Below, piece after piece: positions 1 through 11,889 of a stretch of 64,000 nt of DNA. The position numbers and the translations under genes are program-made. This DNA comes from Phorcus lineatus. Its lineage: Eukaryota; Mollusca; Gastropoda; Trochida; Trochidae. Within the stretch, counting starts at the first letter, position 1. Each line of letters starts with the position of its first letter. The stretch is from assembly GCA_921293015.1 (NCBI GenBank), contig OV121088.1, positions 19,071,645 through 19,135,644 on the forward strand. Direction: 5' to 3'. The notes beneath the pieces are model-generated. The model saw only the letters and a list, made by a program, of their open reading frames with translations. It was not told the DNA's origin and searched no databases.

Positions 1-30
1 GGTTAGGTCTAGTAAAGGATCGGTAAATTT

Positions 31-330
31 TGCTATTTTGGTTATTCTGAAATTTTGAAATATTTTTCTGGTTATCATGGAAACAATTTGAATTTAGTTC
101 AAATGAGGGGTAGGGTCTGTTTCCGGGCCATATCTAAAAAACCGTTCAATATATTTTTACGAAACTTGGTTTGTGGATAGCTCTAGTGGTGGCGTGATGC
201 CTATTGCTATTTTGGTTATTCTGAATTTGTTTTTTTTTCTGGTTCCCATGGAAACAATTTGCACTTAGTTCATATAGTGGGGATGCTTTCGTTTCTGGGC
301 CATATGCCAAAAGCCGTTCAAAAGCTTTTT
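31..330. repeat. Two-copy tandem repeat, period 174 bp
   Basis: The motif TGCTATTTTGGTTATTCTGA occurs at 31 and again at 205, followed in both copies by a CATGGAAACAATTTG block and a GGGCCATAT block ending in CCGTTCAA. Divergence between copies is moderate. The array may continue to the left of the window. No coding function is seen; the open frame at 146-337 on the minus strand is repeat-derived. Confidence 0.75.
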
Positions 331-643
331 TCCCCAATCTTTTTTGTTCACTTCAGTTTTGTACCTAACAGGAGCTAAGATGTGGTATATTATGTACCTC
401 AGGTATGGCATGTCTTACAATCAACTTAGGGAAATACATCAAACAAAGTAATAATAAAATAGGTAGATTTGCTACAAACACTTCATTCAGAAACAGCATT
501 CATATATCAGTCTTAAGAATATTCCACATTTTTGTCAAAATAATTAATGTTCAAATTTGTTCTAGCGATATATCTTTCATTGTGAAAAACGTCTTGCAGA
601 ATATTCTAATATATTGTGATATTAGGCTTTAAACCTTTAATGT
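331..643. other. AT-rich spacer, nothing recognised
   Basis: Unique-looking AT-rich sequence between the tandem repeat and the 3' end of the first LINE. A 75-codon frame at 405-632 has no recognisable motif and looks like chance. Confidence 0.5.
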
Positions 644-2880
644 TCATAACATATAGATGTGACGTTTAGCTAACAATACCATGTGATTCAACAAATGGTT
701 ATTGGTGGTACAGAATAATATATCTTGGCTTGAGAGATCGGGAGTTTTATCAAGGGCACTCTTAATAAAGTCTCTGAATTCGTTCCAGAACACTCTAACG
801 GTTGGACATTCAATATATGCATGGTCATTAAGTTCGCTTTCCCATTTAAGACATGCTTTTGGAAAATTACATTCACCATCTGTAAGGTTATCGTAAAATA
901 ATCTTGATCCTTTCAAAGGCTTGATCATAACATTCCAAGGGGAACATTTTGGCAAATTTCTAATGGAAGAGAAATCTTGAGTTTGAATAACATCTCTCCA
1001 AGTTTTGGGCAGAGTGAGGATGACACGGTTTAAATCAAGGACTGTGCCTTTAATATCAAATTTTGCTTTTTTAGTTCTGCAAGTGTACAAAATACATTAC
1101 CTTGACAAATATCTTTGACATGAATTATTCCTTTTTTGAACCAGTTGTTGATTATCAGATCTGTGCTAAAACATTGGTGATTTAACAAGAGCGGTTGCAT
1201 ACGTATTTCATTAATGTTATAGTCATTCATATCATAACTTCGAATATATTTAAACCAAGCGTCCATTGAATCCTTCCAAAATGGATTTACAAGTTTGTAT
1301 CTATTTTTTATATTCGCACCAAACATGAGAACGTGCTTAGTGAGAAAACCAGCTAGGGTATAGCAGTTTGATTTAGAAACGTATCTCTTTAAACAAGAAA
1401 TTTTCAATGAATCAACCTTCTTCAAACTTTCGGATTAACGTTTTATTTTGTCCCTCTTATCATTCCATATAAAGTAAACAAATATATTGTTCAAATTTTG
1501 CTATAAAATCTTTAGGAGGATTTGGAAGAGAAATGAGAATATGAACGATAGTGGATAAAGCCAATGTTTTTATAACAGTTAATTTCCCTATCAAAGTTTA
1601 GTTTCGTCTCTTCCAAATTATAAGAATTCTTTTTATATTTTCAAGTCTTTTTTTGGTATTGATCACCCAAAGACTTTTCAACTTTTCAACTTTTCAGACC
1701 AGACATCTTTTAAAATGTGACGAGCGTTTGCATAGCTTTATTAAGAGAAAGCTCTGATCCATCTAAGAATAGTTCCGTATCATCAACATATTGGCCAATG
1801 ATATGTTCAATTTCAATTAGAACAATGCCTTTTATATTTTTGTTATCCCTTATCATTATTCCCAATATCTCGGCAACGAATAAAAATAGATATGGGGAGA
1901 TTGGATGACCTTGCCGACAACCTGATGAAGCATTTGAAATAAGAATATTAACCCATTTCTGATTATAATTACCATAGCCGAACTTTTTCAATACCATTAT
2001 ATTGAATTCCTTAGAAACAGTATCGAAATCTTTTTCAAAATCAATGAGGATTAATAAACCTCTTTTATTTTGTAATTTACAGCTGCATACCGAAAGTTTG
2101 TTCACTTACCACTAAAACGTAGCGCAAATATCATGTAATTTGGGGTTCGTTTCAACGTAAATAGAATAACTTCAGCAAAACTGAAAATGGATCACCCACT
2201 GTCCATACCTCAAAGGCATCTCACATTACATGATATTTGGACTAGCATATTCAGGTATGTGAACAAACGTTTGGCATGCAGCTGTAGTTTCGAACACGAT
2301 ATTGTAGAGAAGTCGGATATTTTTTATATGCATCTACCCGGGATGAAACTCGTTTGGTTTTCATGAATGAGAGTATCAAGCCTTGTCTTTAGACTGTTCG
2401 TTATACATGTGCTTATGATTTTATATAATACATTTAGAAAAGAGATGGGACGCCAGTTTTGCAGATATATTCTATCTTGTTTTAGGAATACAAGTGATTA
2501 CTCCTCTATTCATTGTCATAGTCATACTATTCTGGATAAAATTTTCTTTGACATAACGATGAACCCAAATTTTCATATCTTTCCATAAAAAACTTTTAAA
2601 ATTCTATAGGAAAACCATCTAGTCCTGGACTTTTATTGTTTTTCATCGCTTTGACAGCACGTACAATTTCAGCCTTAACATGCATAGTCAAGACTAAGGA
2701 TGAAAATACGTTATTTGGTGATGACCATGACATAAGAACATGGCACCGGTCTTTTTGTAATCGAAAGCAGTTCAAAAGAGCTATTTTCTATGGAATAAAT
2801 AATTTGCTGTGCGTAATAGTATAGCACATTCTTTATATTTTTAGTTTCCATTACCACAAGTTACCTTATCCATGGTTCTA
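644..2880 (-). pseudogene. Tx1/L1-like LINE, decayed reverse transcriptase fragment
   Basis: This is a degenerate non-LTR retrotransposon ORF2 read on the minus strand. From N to C the visible reverse-transcriptase blocks are: KNNKSPGLDGF (about 2600-2640), ENQTSFIPG (about 2340-2370), LILIDFEKDFDTVS (about 2010-2060), GCRQGHPISPYLF (about 1885-1925) and the catalytic YVDD (about 1780). After these come a thumb-like block KTLALSTIVHI (about 1550) and a C-terminal ECPTVRVFW block (about 800). The last is typical of the L1/Tx1 group. The frame is broken by several stops and shifts and by a MITE at 2080-2284. The endonuclease domain is missing. The element at 32130-33300 is the same family (shared ALSxIVHI and LWVIN blocks). 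It is dead and cannot encode a working enzyme. Confidence 0.85.
2080..2284. mobile_element. 205-bp MITE with TA target duplication, inside the LINE
   Basis: Both ends begin CAGCTGCAT(A/G)CC in inverted orientation, continue with similar TTTGTTCAC and CAAATATCATGTAAT blocks, and are flanked by TA at 2078-2079 and 2285-2286. The LINE reverse-transcriptase reading resumes on the other side. The TA duplication suggests mobilisation by a Tc1/mariner-type transposase. It has no coding capacity. Confidence 0.85.
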
Positions 2881-3650
2881 CTAACATCGAGTTCGATATG
2901 AAGTAAAAAAAAAGTAAACACCTCTCAGTATCTTCACTAAATTACCTCCCCCCCTCCCCTCAAGTGTGAATTACTTACCAAAAATGGAATAACCAGCTTT
3001 AAAATGAAAAGATACTTCTGTCTCTAATTCGCTCGCATAAACTGTAAGCAGCGATTTTGTAAAGTAAATAATAAATCATGAAAATCAAAGTTCAAAGAAA
3101 ATCAGATCATGAATTGATAAATAATTAATCATTTTATACTGTTTGATTAAAGGAGATTGTAGATACAGAAGTGAGAAGAGGCAGAGTTTGATGCAACGTT
3201 TGATGAAGAGTACATGTATAATCAAAAGATTTAGGAATTAATCTTATGTTTCATAAATGCCGTATACTGAATTTGACTGTCCAATAGGATTTGATGATAA
3301 CAAAAACGTTAAACCGGAAATAGCCTTATACTCTGACGAAATTTATGCCGGAAGTGAGTGAACGTTGTGTTGGCAGACCTAAACACGATTCTGGACCAAG
3401 ACATTGAAATGAAACATTTTACGATGCCTCTTTAATTGCTTACATAAAACTATTCATGTCAAGGCTTCGAGCTCGTGACCAATATTGCGATGAAAATATA
3501 GCATCTTTCATAAATAAATAAAATAGATTCAATAGAATTAAAAAATATTTTCTAACTAATAACATATGGAAAATCATTATCATCCTAACAGTAATTTGAA
3601 TTATTTTTGCCAACGTATTGATAAAATATAATAAATTTGGATAGTTAGCT
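2881..3650. other. Non-coding AT-rich spacer
   Basis: No protein motif or repeat structure recognised, apart from a short C-rich run near 2945-2960. Could contain intron or UTR of the exon at 3655-4156, but nothing supports this. Confidence 0.4.
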
Positions 3651-3654
3651 GGAT

Positions 3655-4156
3655 CGGCGACCAACCTCTCGTGGCGACTGCTCTCGTAAGCATCCAGCAG
3701 GCGGGCGGCACAATCGCTGTTCAGGGGCGTAGGAACAGAGGGGGCTTTCAAAATGACTATTTTCCCCTTTCTACTACATATTTCCCAATAACTGGTCTAG
3801 TATTGTTACAAAACAGTTACTATGCACTACTTTGAGGGTAGTTCTAAAACTACTCTGAGGGTAGAACTAAAACATCCAATCAAACAAGGAATTAAACTGA
3901 CGTCAGTATTATGTCCTAATTGATGATAAGATGGGATAAGCAGCGAGCAAGTTTCCTTTTTTTTCATTTTTTTTTTCAAATTCGCTCCTACGCCCCTGCT
4001 GTTTGAGAGTAACGGGCCGTCTTGTTCCTTCAAGCAACGCTTATGCGTGTCTCCTATGAAAACACTCTTGTCCCGGTGATCCTTTGTTCGTTTAATTTTC
4101 TTTGATCGGATTGTTGCAGGGCTGAAAATACGTCCTCGACCACGTTTTCCCGCCAT
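3655..4156 (-). pseudogene. Coding exon of unknown protein, split by a MITE
   Basis: On the minus strand an ATG at 4154-4156 opens a basic N-terminus (MAGKRGRGR, then an RSKKIKRTKD stretch) followed by a KSVFIGDTHKRC block and, after a 277-bp insertion, an ARLLDAYESSRHE block. If the insertion plus one 5-bp duplication is left out, the two halves join in one uninterrupted frame. I know similar short 'VxIG...RW...A..LL' modules from uncharacterised animal proteins often associated with transposon-rich loci, but assign no function. A possible splice donor lies in the minus-strand AG/GTTGGT near 3665. The expected Trp after 'KR' reads Cys. It may be a host gene's first exon or part of a transposon gene. 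Confidence 0.5.
3722..3998. mobile_element. 277-bp inverted-repeat MITE (hAT-like ends), 5-bp target duplication
   Basis: Starts CAGGGGCGTAGGA and ends TCCTACGCCCCTG. The 5-bp flanks CTGTT (3717-3721 and 3999-4003) are identical. The CAGGGGC-type terminus is common in hAT elements, but hAT normally makes 8-bp duplications; some hAT subgroups with 5-bp duplications have been described, so the superfamily is uncertain. It lies inside a coding exon on the other strand. Confidence 0.8.
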
Positions 4157-4349
4157 GTTGCAAAGCGTATTTAAACTGGAGGTCGTGTACACGCGACTCA
4201 CGCATTTCCGGTTTAGCCGCCATATTTATGGAAACTTTTCCATAATTAAGGAGACGTTTTTTGATAGTCATTTCTTCAACTACTAATCGACAGTTTTGTT
4301 TCAAATTTCGTGTGTATGCCTCGATATCATAAATGAATAAATCCATGAT

Positions 4350-5228
4350 AGTCGTTTTGATGAAAACTGTTTAGTTAAAAAGCTCAAAATATGCTGGCCT
4401 GCTCATCCAGCCACTCAGCATGATGAGTAAAGGAGTCTCGTTCTCGTTGAACGAGAATCTCGTAATCTTTGAACTTGGCCTATTTTTAGCACGAGAGGTG
4501 TAGAAAACCGCTATCACATCTATTTCGTTTCATTAATTAAATCATAGTTTCAGTTCACACACTACGTGTGCTTTTGAAATTTCCAATTTAATGAAATCAT
4601 CAGACTGTATATAATATAGATTCTAAATTCTAATGGGGACCTTTAAATATCAATGAACTTTGTTATGAGGATTCACACACACCATACTTCTGATTCCAAA
4701 TGGAAAAAAAAAATACTTTAATTTCTTATGTACCATTATATTGCTTGTATTGATTTCAATAGTGCCATTTGCCTTCAATTTGTAAGACTGTTACCCAGTT
4801 TTAATGTAGCATTGCTACTTAAGATGTTATTGTTGCTTATAATATCTTACTTCGAAAATAAAAATGGGAGTCAATCTTTCATGAATGTTTATTTGTAATT
4901 TTTTCATAATTTGTTTTTCTCACATCTGAGCGTATCCAATATTGATAAACTGATTCTGTCTGACCTCTGAAAAAATAAATATCCCTTTGAAGAAATCTGT
5001 AGATCTCCAACAAGCGATTAATCTTGAGGAACACAGTTTTGAGGATGACAATATTTATCAGCATTTATCTGCATAAGACTAAATAAATTACAAAAAAATG
5101 GTAAATTGATAAAATTATTATTTGATCAAACAATGTTTCTGAATCTTTGACAGCACATCAATTATTCGACATTTTATGTAAAGTGATGGGTTAATATTAT
5201 AAATTTTCCCTGTTTTGAGTTTCTATTT
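4350..5228. other. Non-coding spacer
   Basis: AT-rich. A small palindrome around TTCTCGTTGAACGAGAA near 4440-4460 is the only structure noticed. No gene supported. Confidence 0.4.
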
Positions 5229-5865
5229 AAGTAAATGTTGAGTTAATAATAATATGTCAAATGTCAAAATGACCTTGCTTCGGATAGTATTGACCATGAT
5301 TCGGTAATTCTGTAATGCTTTAATTTAAACAACAAAATTTGATGAAAGATGAAATAACGTACGACTAACACATTTGACCAAGTGATTAATTTTGAACACG
5401 TTCGGTTTAGCCTACGGTGTGCCTACAAATGTGATTGTTACGTCATAATTCTGTAACGACGAATGCGGCAGTGTTAGGAGAATTTAACATAGGAAAGTAT
5501 GCTCTGTACAAATGACACATTAATTTATTCATATTTCCGAAAAACCTGAATATATTTGTTCACGGACTACTCAGCGTGTTTTGGCATGTCTGGAATCATT
5601 TTGATGAATATCTAAAGGCTGGGATACATGTGAGAAGATTGGGGATACTGAAGGTCAGAATTGTCCGAACCTAGTGGGATTTCATATAGACAATGAAACC
5701 CGTTTATTTTACAAACAGTTGTGCATCTAACGATAATGATCCCACAAAATATTATTTTTTATAGTTAGGTTTTCTGATATTATGTTTCTTCAGATTATCT
5801 TTTATCATCCTGCGTTTCAAAATCTTGAATCGATACACTGTCCAAACCTCGGTCAATTTCCCCTA
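5229..5865 (+). mobile_element. 5'-truncated copy of a TIR DNA transposon
   Basis: The block from AAGTAAATGTTGAG to the end ACACTGTCCAAACCTCGGTC...CCCCTA matches, with divergence, the transposon at 52360-58379 once the LTR element there is left out. Shared blocks include ATGACCTTGCTTCGGA, CATACGACTAACA, GACGAATGCGGCAGT and the right terminus. The left terminal repeat is not found here, so the copy is one-ended. It has no insertion where the other copy holds the Ty3/gypsy element, so it serves as a natural empty site. Confidence 0.75.
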
Positions 5866-7619
5866 TATGACTTTCTAAAGGTATTTCTAAGCTGTGGAAA
5901 GTTAGGAAACCATGTCAGTAATTTTTGACAAATGTTCCAATGACTTATTCGAATATTAAAGTTTTATCGATGTGAATATACCTTATTTAAACCTTGCAAC
6001 CAGAATCTAGCATAAGATTTAATATATTATATACGAAAACGATATTGAAATGAACAACGCTGATATCTACGTAACATAGATATTGTTTTATAATGACTTT
6101 TTCATATGTCATTTCATAGATGTTTTAGTTTGTCTGGAACAGAATATAAAGATTATTAGAGTAGATGAAGTTACTGATACGTTTTACGGCTGTGTCCTCG
6201 GTATAAAAATTTCGCGCAGTAGTGATTCGACTTGTAACGCCTTGTGTCTTCCAAAACACAGGATAAATCTGTTATCATCCATTTATGATAAAGATAAGTA
6301 GTGTTTCGTTTAGATAAAAGTCATCTCCCCAACAAAGTCAGGTACTCGAGTCCATGTCGTACCCGGGTTGTCGAGGACACGTCAAAGCCAAAAAAATAAA
6401 AGATACGAAAAATGTTTAGGTCTTTCATAAATACCTAATAGCAAAGATGCCTTTTAAAACGCTATATGTGGTTACCTTTCTTAAATAGTTTCAACAAGAT
6501 GCTGGTAAAACTCTGACTCGGGAACAACAATCCCAAATATCACTGCTTGTTCCATTTCTCTCTTCCTTACATAATCGCTCCTGTACTGAACGATTTTGAT
6601 TCACATTGTTAACGTTGGCGTTTAAAAGCAGGAGCACTGCTACAGAGGAGAGAAAAACATGCCGCACATATCGCGCTTGCCAATTTAATTATTTCTTTAC
6701 TTTCATTTCATTGTAAACCCTTAGCAGTGAAGCAGGACAGGCGAGTAGTAAAATTCCTCGACTCAGGGCTACGCACACAGACACACAGTTATACACACAT
6801 AGAGACACACCCAAGAAAGAGGCGTGACCAGAGTTTTTCCCTATTGTCACCACGTTTATAAGGAATATCAGGTGTCACTTCTCCAGTAGGTCTCCATTCA
6901 CTCAGTAACCCTACTCCAGGTGAAAAGTCATTTTATGATATTTTACTTAACATGCTATCATTTTGGCATGCGTATTGGATTAAAGATTAAAGTCTATATC
7001 TACAGCTTAGATTGCGTTTGCTTTTTGAATCACAAAAACTGAAGGGAAAATGAGGGATATTGGAATTTCCTTGATTGATAAAAAGTTTGTCATTGATAAG
7101 AAATATTACTTACATTCACAAAGGTACATGTATCCCAAATTATTTTTCTTCAGTTCATGATTTGCTTACCTGTCGTATCATTTTGTTTCCTGATAACGAG
7201 ATGCTTTTCATCTCTGTTAAGTCTTACCTACATGAGACACCGAGTCGAACAAAATGTGATGACTTAGGTTAACCAACATTGCAAATAAATATCACACAGA
7301 TCCCCACAATAGAATCACAAATGCTAAAGACAATGTATATGTACCTCCTGATACAAATTACATAAGGAGTAACAAAAGTCAAAACTTTAAATACAGGAAG
7401 TCGGAAGCAAGCAAGATATAAGAGAGAGGAGAAGGGTTGCTCTCTGGGATGGCCATTGTTCTATAGTACACTTGCGTCTAAGCGAGTGCAAAATGCTCTC
7501 GCTGAAGCTTAAGAGTGATTATTTGATTAGTGTGAAGTATCATAAAATTACCGATTTACCAAGACAGCCAAACTTGGCAGTCTGATAGAACTTCATGATA
7601 AAGGGTTCTAATAAGCTTT
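5866..7619. other. Non-coding spacer
   Basis: No gene recognised. Includes a short CA-rich stretch near 6775-6815. Frames at 6083-6301 and 7075-7272 lack motifs. Confidence 0.4.
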
Positions 7620-8330
7620 AGGGCCAAATCGGATTAAGCACAGTGACACTCAAATTTTCCAAAATTAACGTGGGCTTTTTTTTTAAAATGCACCTAGAGA
7701 CCTGAAACTTGTTTTAAACGTTAGGCAATGACATTTGAAGCAAAAAAGTAAATCATGGCGAATTCGTAGCATGCATAGTTTCGCCGCCATATTGCTTTTT
7801 TTTGACTTTTTGACATTTTCGGACCCCATGCACCTTTGAGAATCTTCTCCTCTGAAGATACTTGCATATCAGAAATGAAAGTTACAAATAATGTACCTGA
7901 AGCATTGAGGAAAAAAAGTTAATAAAATTTTTGCTTTAACGTTAATACATTTTTCTCAGCAACCCTTCAAAGTCGGGCGACTTAGCTCGTGTGACCATGT
8001 TCAAGGGGCGATAACTCAAAAAGTTATAATTATACTCACAATTGCACCATTTTTTCAGGAATGTAAGACCTGTATGTGCAGTATGTGGACTTGACGAAAC
8101 TGTTAAAACATCGATCGCGAACAGTTATTTTCGTCCACAATCAAGGATAAAAAATCGTGAAAAATCTTTTGACCAAACTTAAAATGGGATAATTTCAAAA
8201 TGCACCTACAGATTTGAAACTTGTTTCGAATGAAGCCTCATAACAATGCAAACAAAAAAGTAAATCATGACGAATTCACAACTAGAGTAGTTTTTTCGCA
8301 TTTATCAACTTCTTTGCAATAATCACAGTT
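7620..8330. repeat. Dispersed repeat, internally duplicated, shared with 14930-15480
   Basis: AAAATGCACCTAGAGACCTG at 7686 and a diverged version at 8198 (AAAATGCACCTACAGATTTG) are each followed by an AACTTGTTT block and then an AAAAAAGTAAATCATG block, giving a period near 513 bp. A third diverged copy lies at about 14980-15065, again followed by a GATAACTC block. The family is unrecognised and has no open frame. Confidence 0.65.
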
Positions 8331-10143
8331 TGGTTATGAGATTTACTCACATAAATACGTTACTGTTTAACGCTAAGACAAAAAAGCATGCGATTTTAAA
8401 ACACTGTGTGAAGCGCAAAGAGGAAGTCTTGAAGACCTAAGTACTGCCTCGGCAGTCCTAGTTGTTTTTACGTTCAGTTCTAGGTGTGTTTTCACTCAAT
8501 TCGTTGTGTAAAAAACACGACAGCTCCATTCATTTCTTAGGTAAGTTCTGACATCGCATTTTGCTAATAATTATAGGTAATTTACAATTTACAAGGGAGT
8601 TAAGATTTGTACAATCTAATATCTGCTTATTCTAGACACATCTTCGATGCTGTATGGCATAATAACATGTCTACAATCAGTTTTAAAAACTATGACCCTG
8701 TACGGACGTTTTCAAGGTTCACAACAACGAGAAGCTAATTTCCTTCGTGTTCGAGCGCTATGTCTTTTCCATTTGTGCGTACGAATTGAGTCCGAAGTAC
8801 AATTGTAAGGCACATTCCTGACTCTCTAGATGTATGGAAAACCACGTGACCTACTCATTGGAAAACCCTGGGAATCCCGTACGTATCACGTTCGACGCAT
8901 TCCACTTTCGTGGAATCAACGTCTAGGCTATTTGTTAAAGAGTTCGTTCTCTCGGCAACTGTCCGCTTTGTCGTTTTGTCTGGTAATGACATACTTTTAC
9001 TTGTACTTTATAACATTATAAAAATAATTATGAATGGATAGAGTATCCTCAATTTATAAATGATTTTTGATTAGACTAATCAACAATGCCTTGTAATGCT
9101 GTAGCACGGCTTTTCACGAGCTAATAAATGGCTTCACTTCTCATAGTTGTGTTTTTTCAAGTGTGCGTTCTTATTCATTAAGTTGTTAAATCTAAATAAA
9201 CCAAACTGTGACAAAGTAGTAGGTTTCAACTGTGTTGTTTCGTAATCATGTACCAATGATAGGTATGAATAAACAGGAATGATCCTTGAATTTTGTTTTC
9301 ACAAAAATACACCAATACTGCTGTTCTATTTAGTGCAATGCGTTACATACGCATTACGTAAAATGTAAATTCTACAGGATATTAATGATATTGTAGACAA
9401 TGAAAGTAAAGTCCTTTCTCAAAAAGAACATAAGAAAGGTTTCGAGCCCACATACAAATGGAACAAGTTTACAAGGTGTACAACGATAATTACACTTAGT
9501 AAACATTTCAGCATCTAATTCTACTTAATGAACTGTTTAAAGTGTAATCCAAAGAAGAAGTAGAGTACGACTAGGCGAAATTTCGAGTAATTCTTGAACC
9601 TGTATAGAGCCATTGATAAGGCGAACAGGGCGTTGGCTAGCCACCAGTGGGTTTGAATAGGGATGCATTTTAGTAGCTTACATATTCACTGATATTGCAA
9701 AGCTGAAATGGGAATCGCTCCGTCATCCTTTTTGACACACGCCCCTTATTCAGTTTGATGGAATTATTTTTCTGTTGCGGCACATCTGTATCTGTACAAA
9801 CAATACCTTGTTTATTTTGTATTCCCTTCTTGACAATGACTATGTTAAGGTACAGAACGTATTATTAAAGAGCCACTCCGTGATTTCTTAACATATTATT
9901 TACCTTTGATACGAACCTAAATGTCATATGTGGTGATATAAAATCAAAACATCTTAACTTTTCATGTCCAAAAGACATATATATGATAAATACTGGTTTT
10001 CCATGAAAATCTAAAAACAGCCTTATACATGTACAGAGGCGTAGATATCACGTCCAATATACATGGATACTAGTTATATAACCTAACAAACGCTATCAAC
10101 TCCTAATCAACGAATCTTGTTAAACAAATACAATGTATGTAAT
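8331..10143. other. Non-coding spacer
   Basis: Nothing recognisable as a gene. The 63-codon frame at 8830-9021 has no motif. Confidence 0.35.
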
Positions 10144-10599
10144 GCTACGTTTACACTAGACAATACTGGACGATACATCCAACATCTATTGCGCTGAAGT
10201 AAGATTTTTTATAAGACGTTTTGCGTTGCGTCCCCTTGTATATGTTACAGTTAATATGTATAATCAGGGCATATGTATAATCCCTGAAATTTTCAGTGAT
10301 TATATATATTCCCTGATTCACTCAGTGATTATGTATATTCCCTGAAATTTCCAGGGATAAGACATATTACCAGAAAAAAAAGAAGTTTTATACATATTCC
10401 CTGAATGCTTAAAAATGAGAGAACAACGCCTTTGATAGTTGTTTTCTTTATTCAATTCCAACCTCAACAACCTTCCATACATGGAATAACTTGACACATT
10501 TGTTTCAGCTTTATTACCAAATCAATCAAGTATCACACATATTCCCGGAATGGTTATAAAGGTTGATACATGAAATAACTGGTTCATCTCACCAAGTCC

Positions 10600-11115
10600 T
10601 CTGTTCTCAGAGCGTTGACATCTAAACGTGCAGCATAGGTTACATTCCAGCTGTTGGACATATTGTTTATGCTTGGCGCTCCATCTATCCTCCAAAGTGA
10701 TAATGGGTCAGAATTCACTGTTCATTGGTGAACTAAGAGAGCAAGGTCAGACATCCACAGTCTCAAGGTTCTGTAGAGAGAGCCAACTGCGATGTTAAGG
10801 ATATGCTCACAGCCTGGTTATCCGACAACAACACAACTGAATGGACTGTTGGCCTGAAGTTTGTCCAGTTTCAGAAAAACTCCAGTTACCATAGTGGTAT
10901 CTAGAAAACTACCTTTGCTGCTCTCCCCGGTTCTGATACAAAGGTCGGTCTTTCAACATACAGTCTTCCAGCAGAAATCATACCCAGACTCCAAACTGAA
11001 GAAGTTCTGCTTAGCATCATCTCCCCAACTCAAGTATCAGAACCAGACACAGAACAAGCACAACCTCAAGATGTGATTGAAACCCGACAAGAAGAAATTC
11101 GGACCCAGAGAAAGT
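10600..11115 (+). pseudogene. Ginger-type integrase (DDE) remnant
   Basis: Plus-strand frames read LGAPSILQSDNGSEF (about 10670-10722, second catalytic Asp in the SDNG block), then after a frame change RHPQSQGSVERANCDVKDML (10748-10810, containing the catalytic Glu) and NTTEWTVGLKFVQFQKNSSY. Later SLPAEI and LLSIISPTQV blocks fall in the same region. This is the retroviral/gypsy-like integrase core used by Ginger transposons and domesticated relatives such as KRBA2-like proteins. Sequence between the Asp and Glu blocks is shortened, there are stops, and the N-terminal zinc-binding domain and first Asp are missing. The protein is dead. Confidence 0.75.
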
Positions 11116-11266
11116 GAGCTGATCCTTGCAATTTGATAAGGGTTGTGACTGACATTAGTGACACTGACATGTACACAATTGCCGTGAAAGCTGGAATCCT
11201 GAGCGGAAAGTATTCCTGTAACCACTTTGATGTGTGCGCCACATCCTTGTACAGTCTGACTGACAT

Positions 11267-11713
11267 ATGTTCACTGACTGTACTGTGTCGCTGAGATCAG
11301 CTGTTCAGTCTGAATCAAAATGCAGTGGTCAGGGATTTGCCAAGTGTAACTGTGCTGGTACAAAAAAATGTCAGACAAATAAATGCAAGTGCTACAAGTT
11401 GGGTGTCAAGTGTAACTCCAGGTGTCACCCCTCACTCTCATGTAAAAACAAACATTCGTCTAAAAAAATTCATAATCGGATGTTGCGATACATGAATATG
11501 CCTTTTGGTACCCTCTGTATGTGTAAATTGTTTAAACAACTGTGTCCAGTATCTCATGTATATCAGTTTGTCAAAAGTTTTACAAAGAATGTATTACATA
11601 AAGACCTTTCTTTCATTACATGCATATGCATTTATGAAATTGTTTTACCCCGTGTTGGTAATAAAAAGTTGAAACAACTGTGTCCAGTTATTCCATGTAT
11701 GGAAGGTTGTTGA
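11267..11713 (+). pseudogene. CXC cysteine-rich C-terminus of Ginger-type transposase
   Basis: The frame contains a dense cysteine cluster at about 11340-11455. It has a CNCAGTKKCQTNKCKCYK block, a GVKCNSRCH block and a final SCKNK. This spacing is the CXC (tesmin/TSO1-like) motif, seen at the C-terminus of some transposon-encoded integrases. Position, orientation and the surrounding inverted repeats support it being the end of the same decayed gene as the upstream integrase. The start of the open frame is arbitrary and residues after about 11470 run into the right inverted repeat. Confidence 0.65.
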
Positions 11714-11889
11714 GGTTGAAATTGAATAAAGAAAACAACTATCTCTCATTTTTAAGAATTCAGGGAATATGTATAATACTCTTTGGATTTTTTCAGGGAT
11801 TATGTATAACCACTCAGTGAATCAGGGAATATACATAATCTCTGAAAATTATACATATTCCCTGATTATACATATTAACTGTAACATAT

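Larger units (their letters stand above)
10243..11886 (+). mobile_element. Ginger-like DNA transposon, 4-bp TATA target duplication
   Basis: Ends are TGTTACAGTTAATATG... and its inverse ...CATATTAACTGTAACA, flanked by TATA at 10239-10242 and 11887-11890. The inverted repeats are long (left about 10243-10515, right about 11665-11886) and contain several short ATTCCCTGA / TCAGGGAAT units. A terminal TGTNR signature, a 4-bp duplication, long inverted repeats and a gypsy-type integrase are the published hallmarks of Ginger elements. Interior coding is a decayed integrase and a CXC cysteine-rich motif. Confidence 0.8.

Noticed and set aside
405-632. 75-codon plus frame
   Set aside because: Low-complexity AT-rich frame without motif or repeat support.
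8400-8540. Non-coding first exon with TTCTTAG/GTAAGT donor
   Set aside because: A single donor-like word with no promoter or downstream exon.
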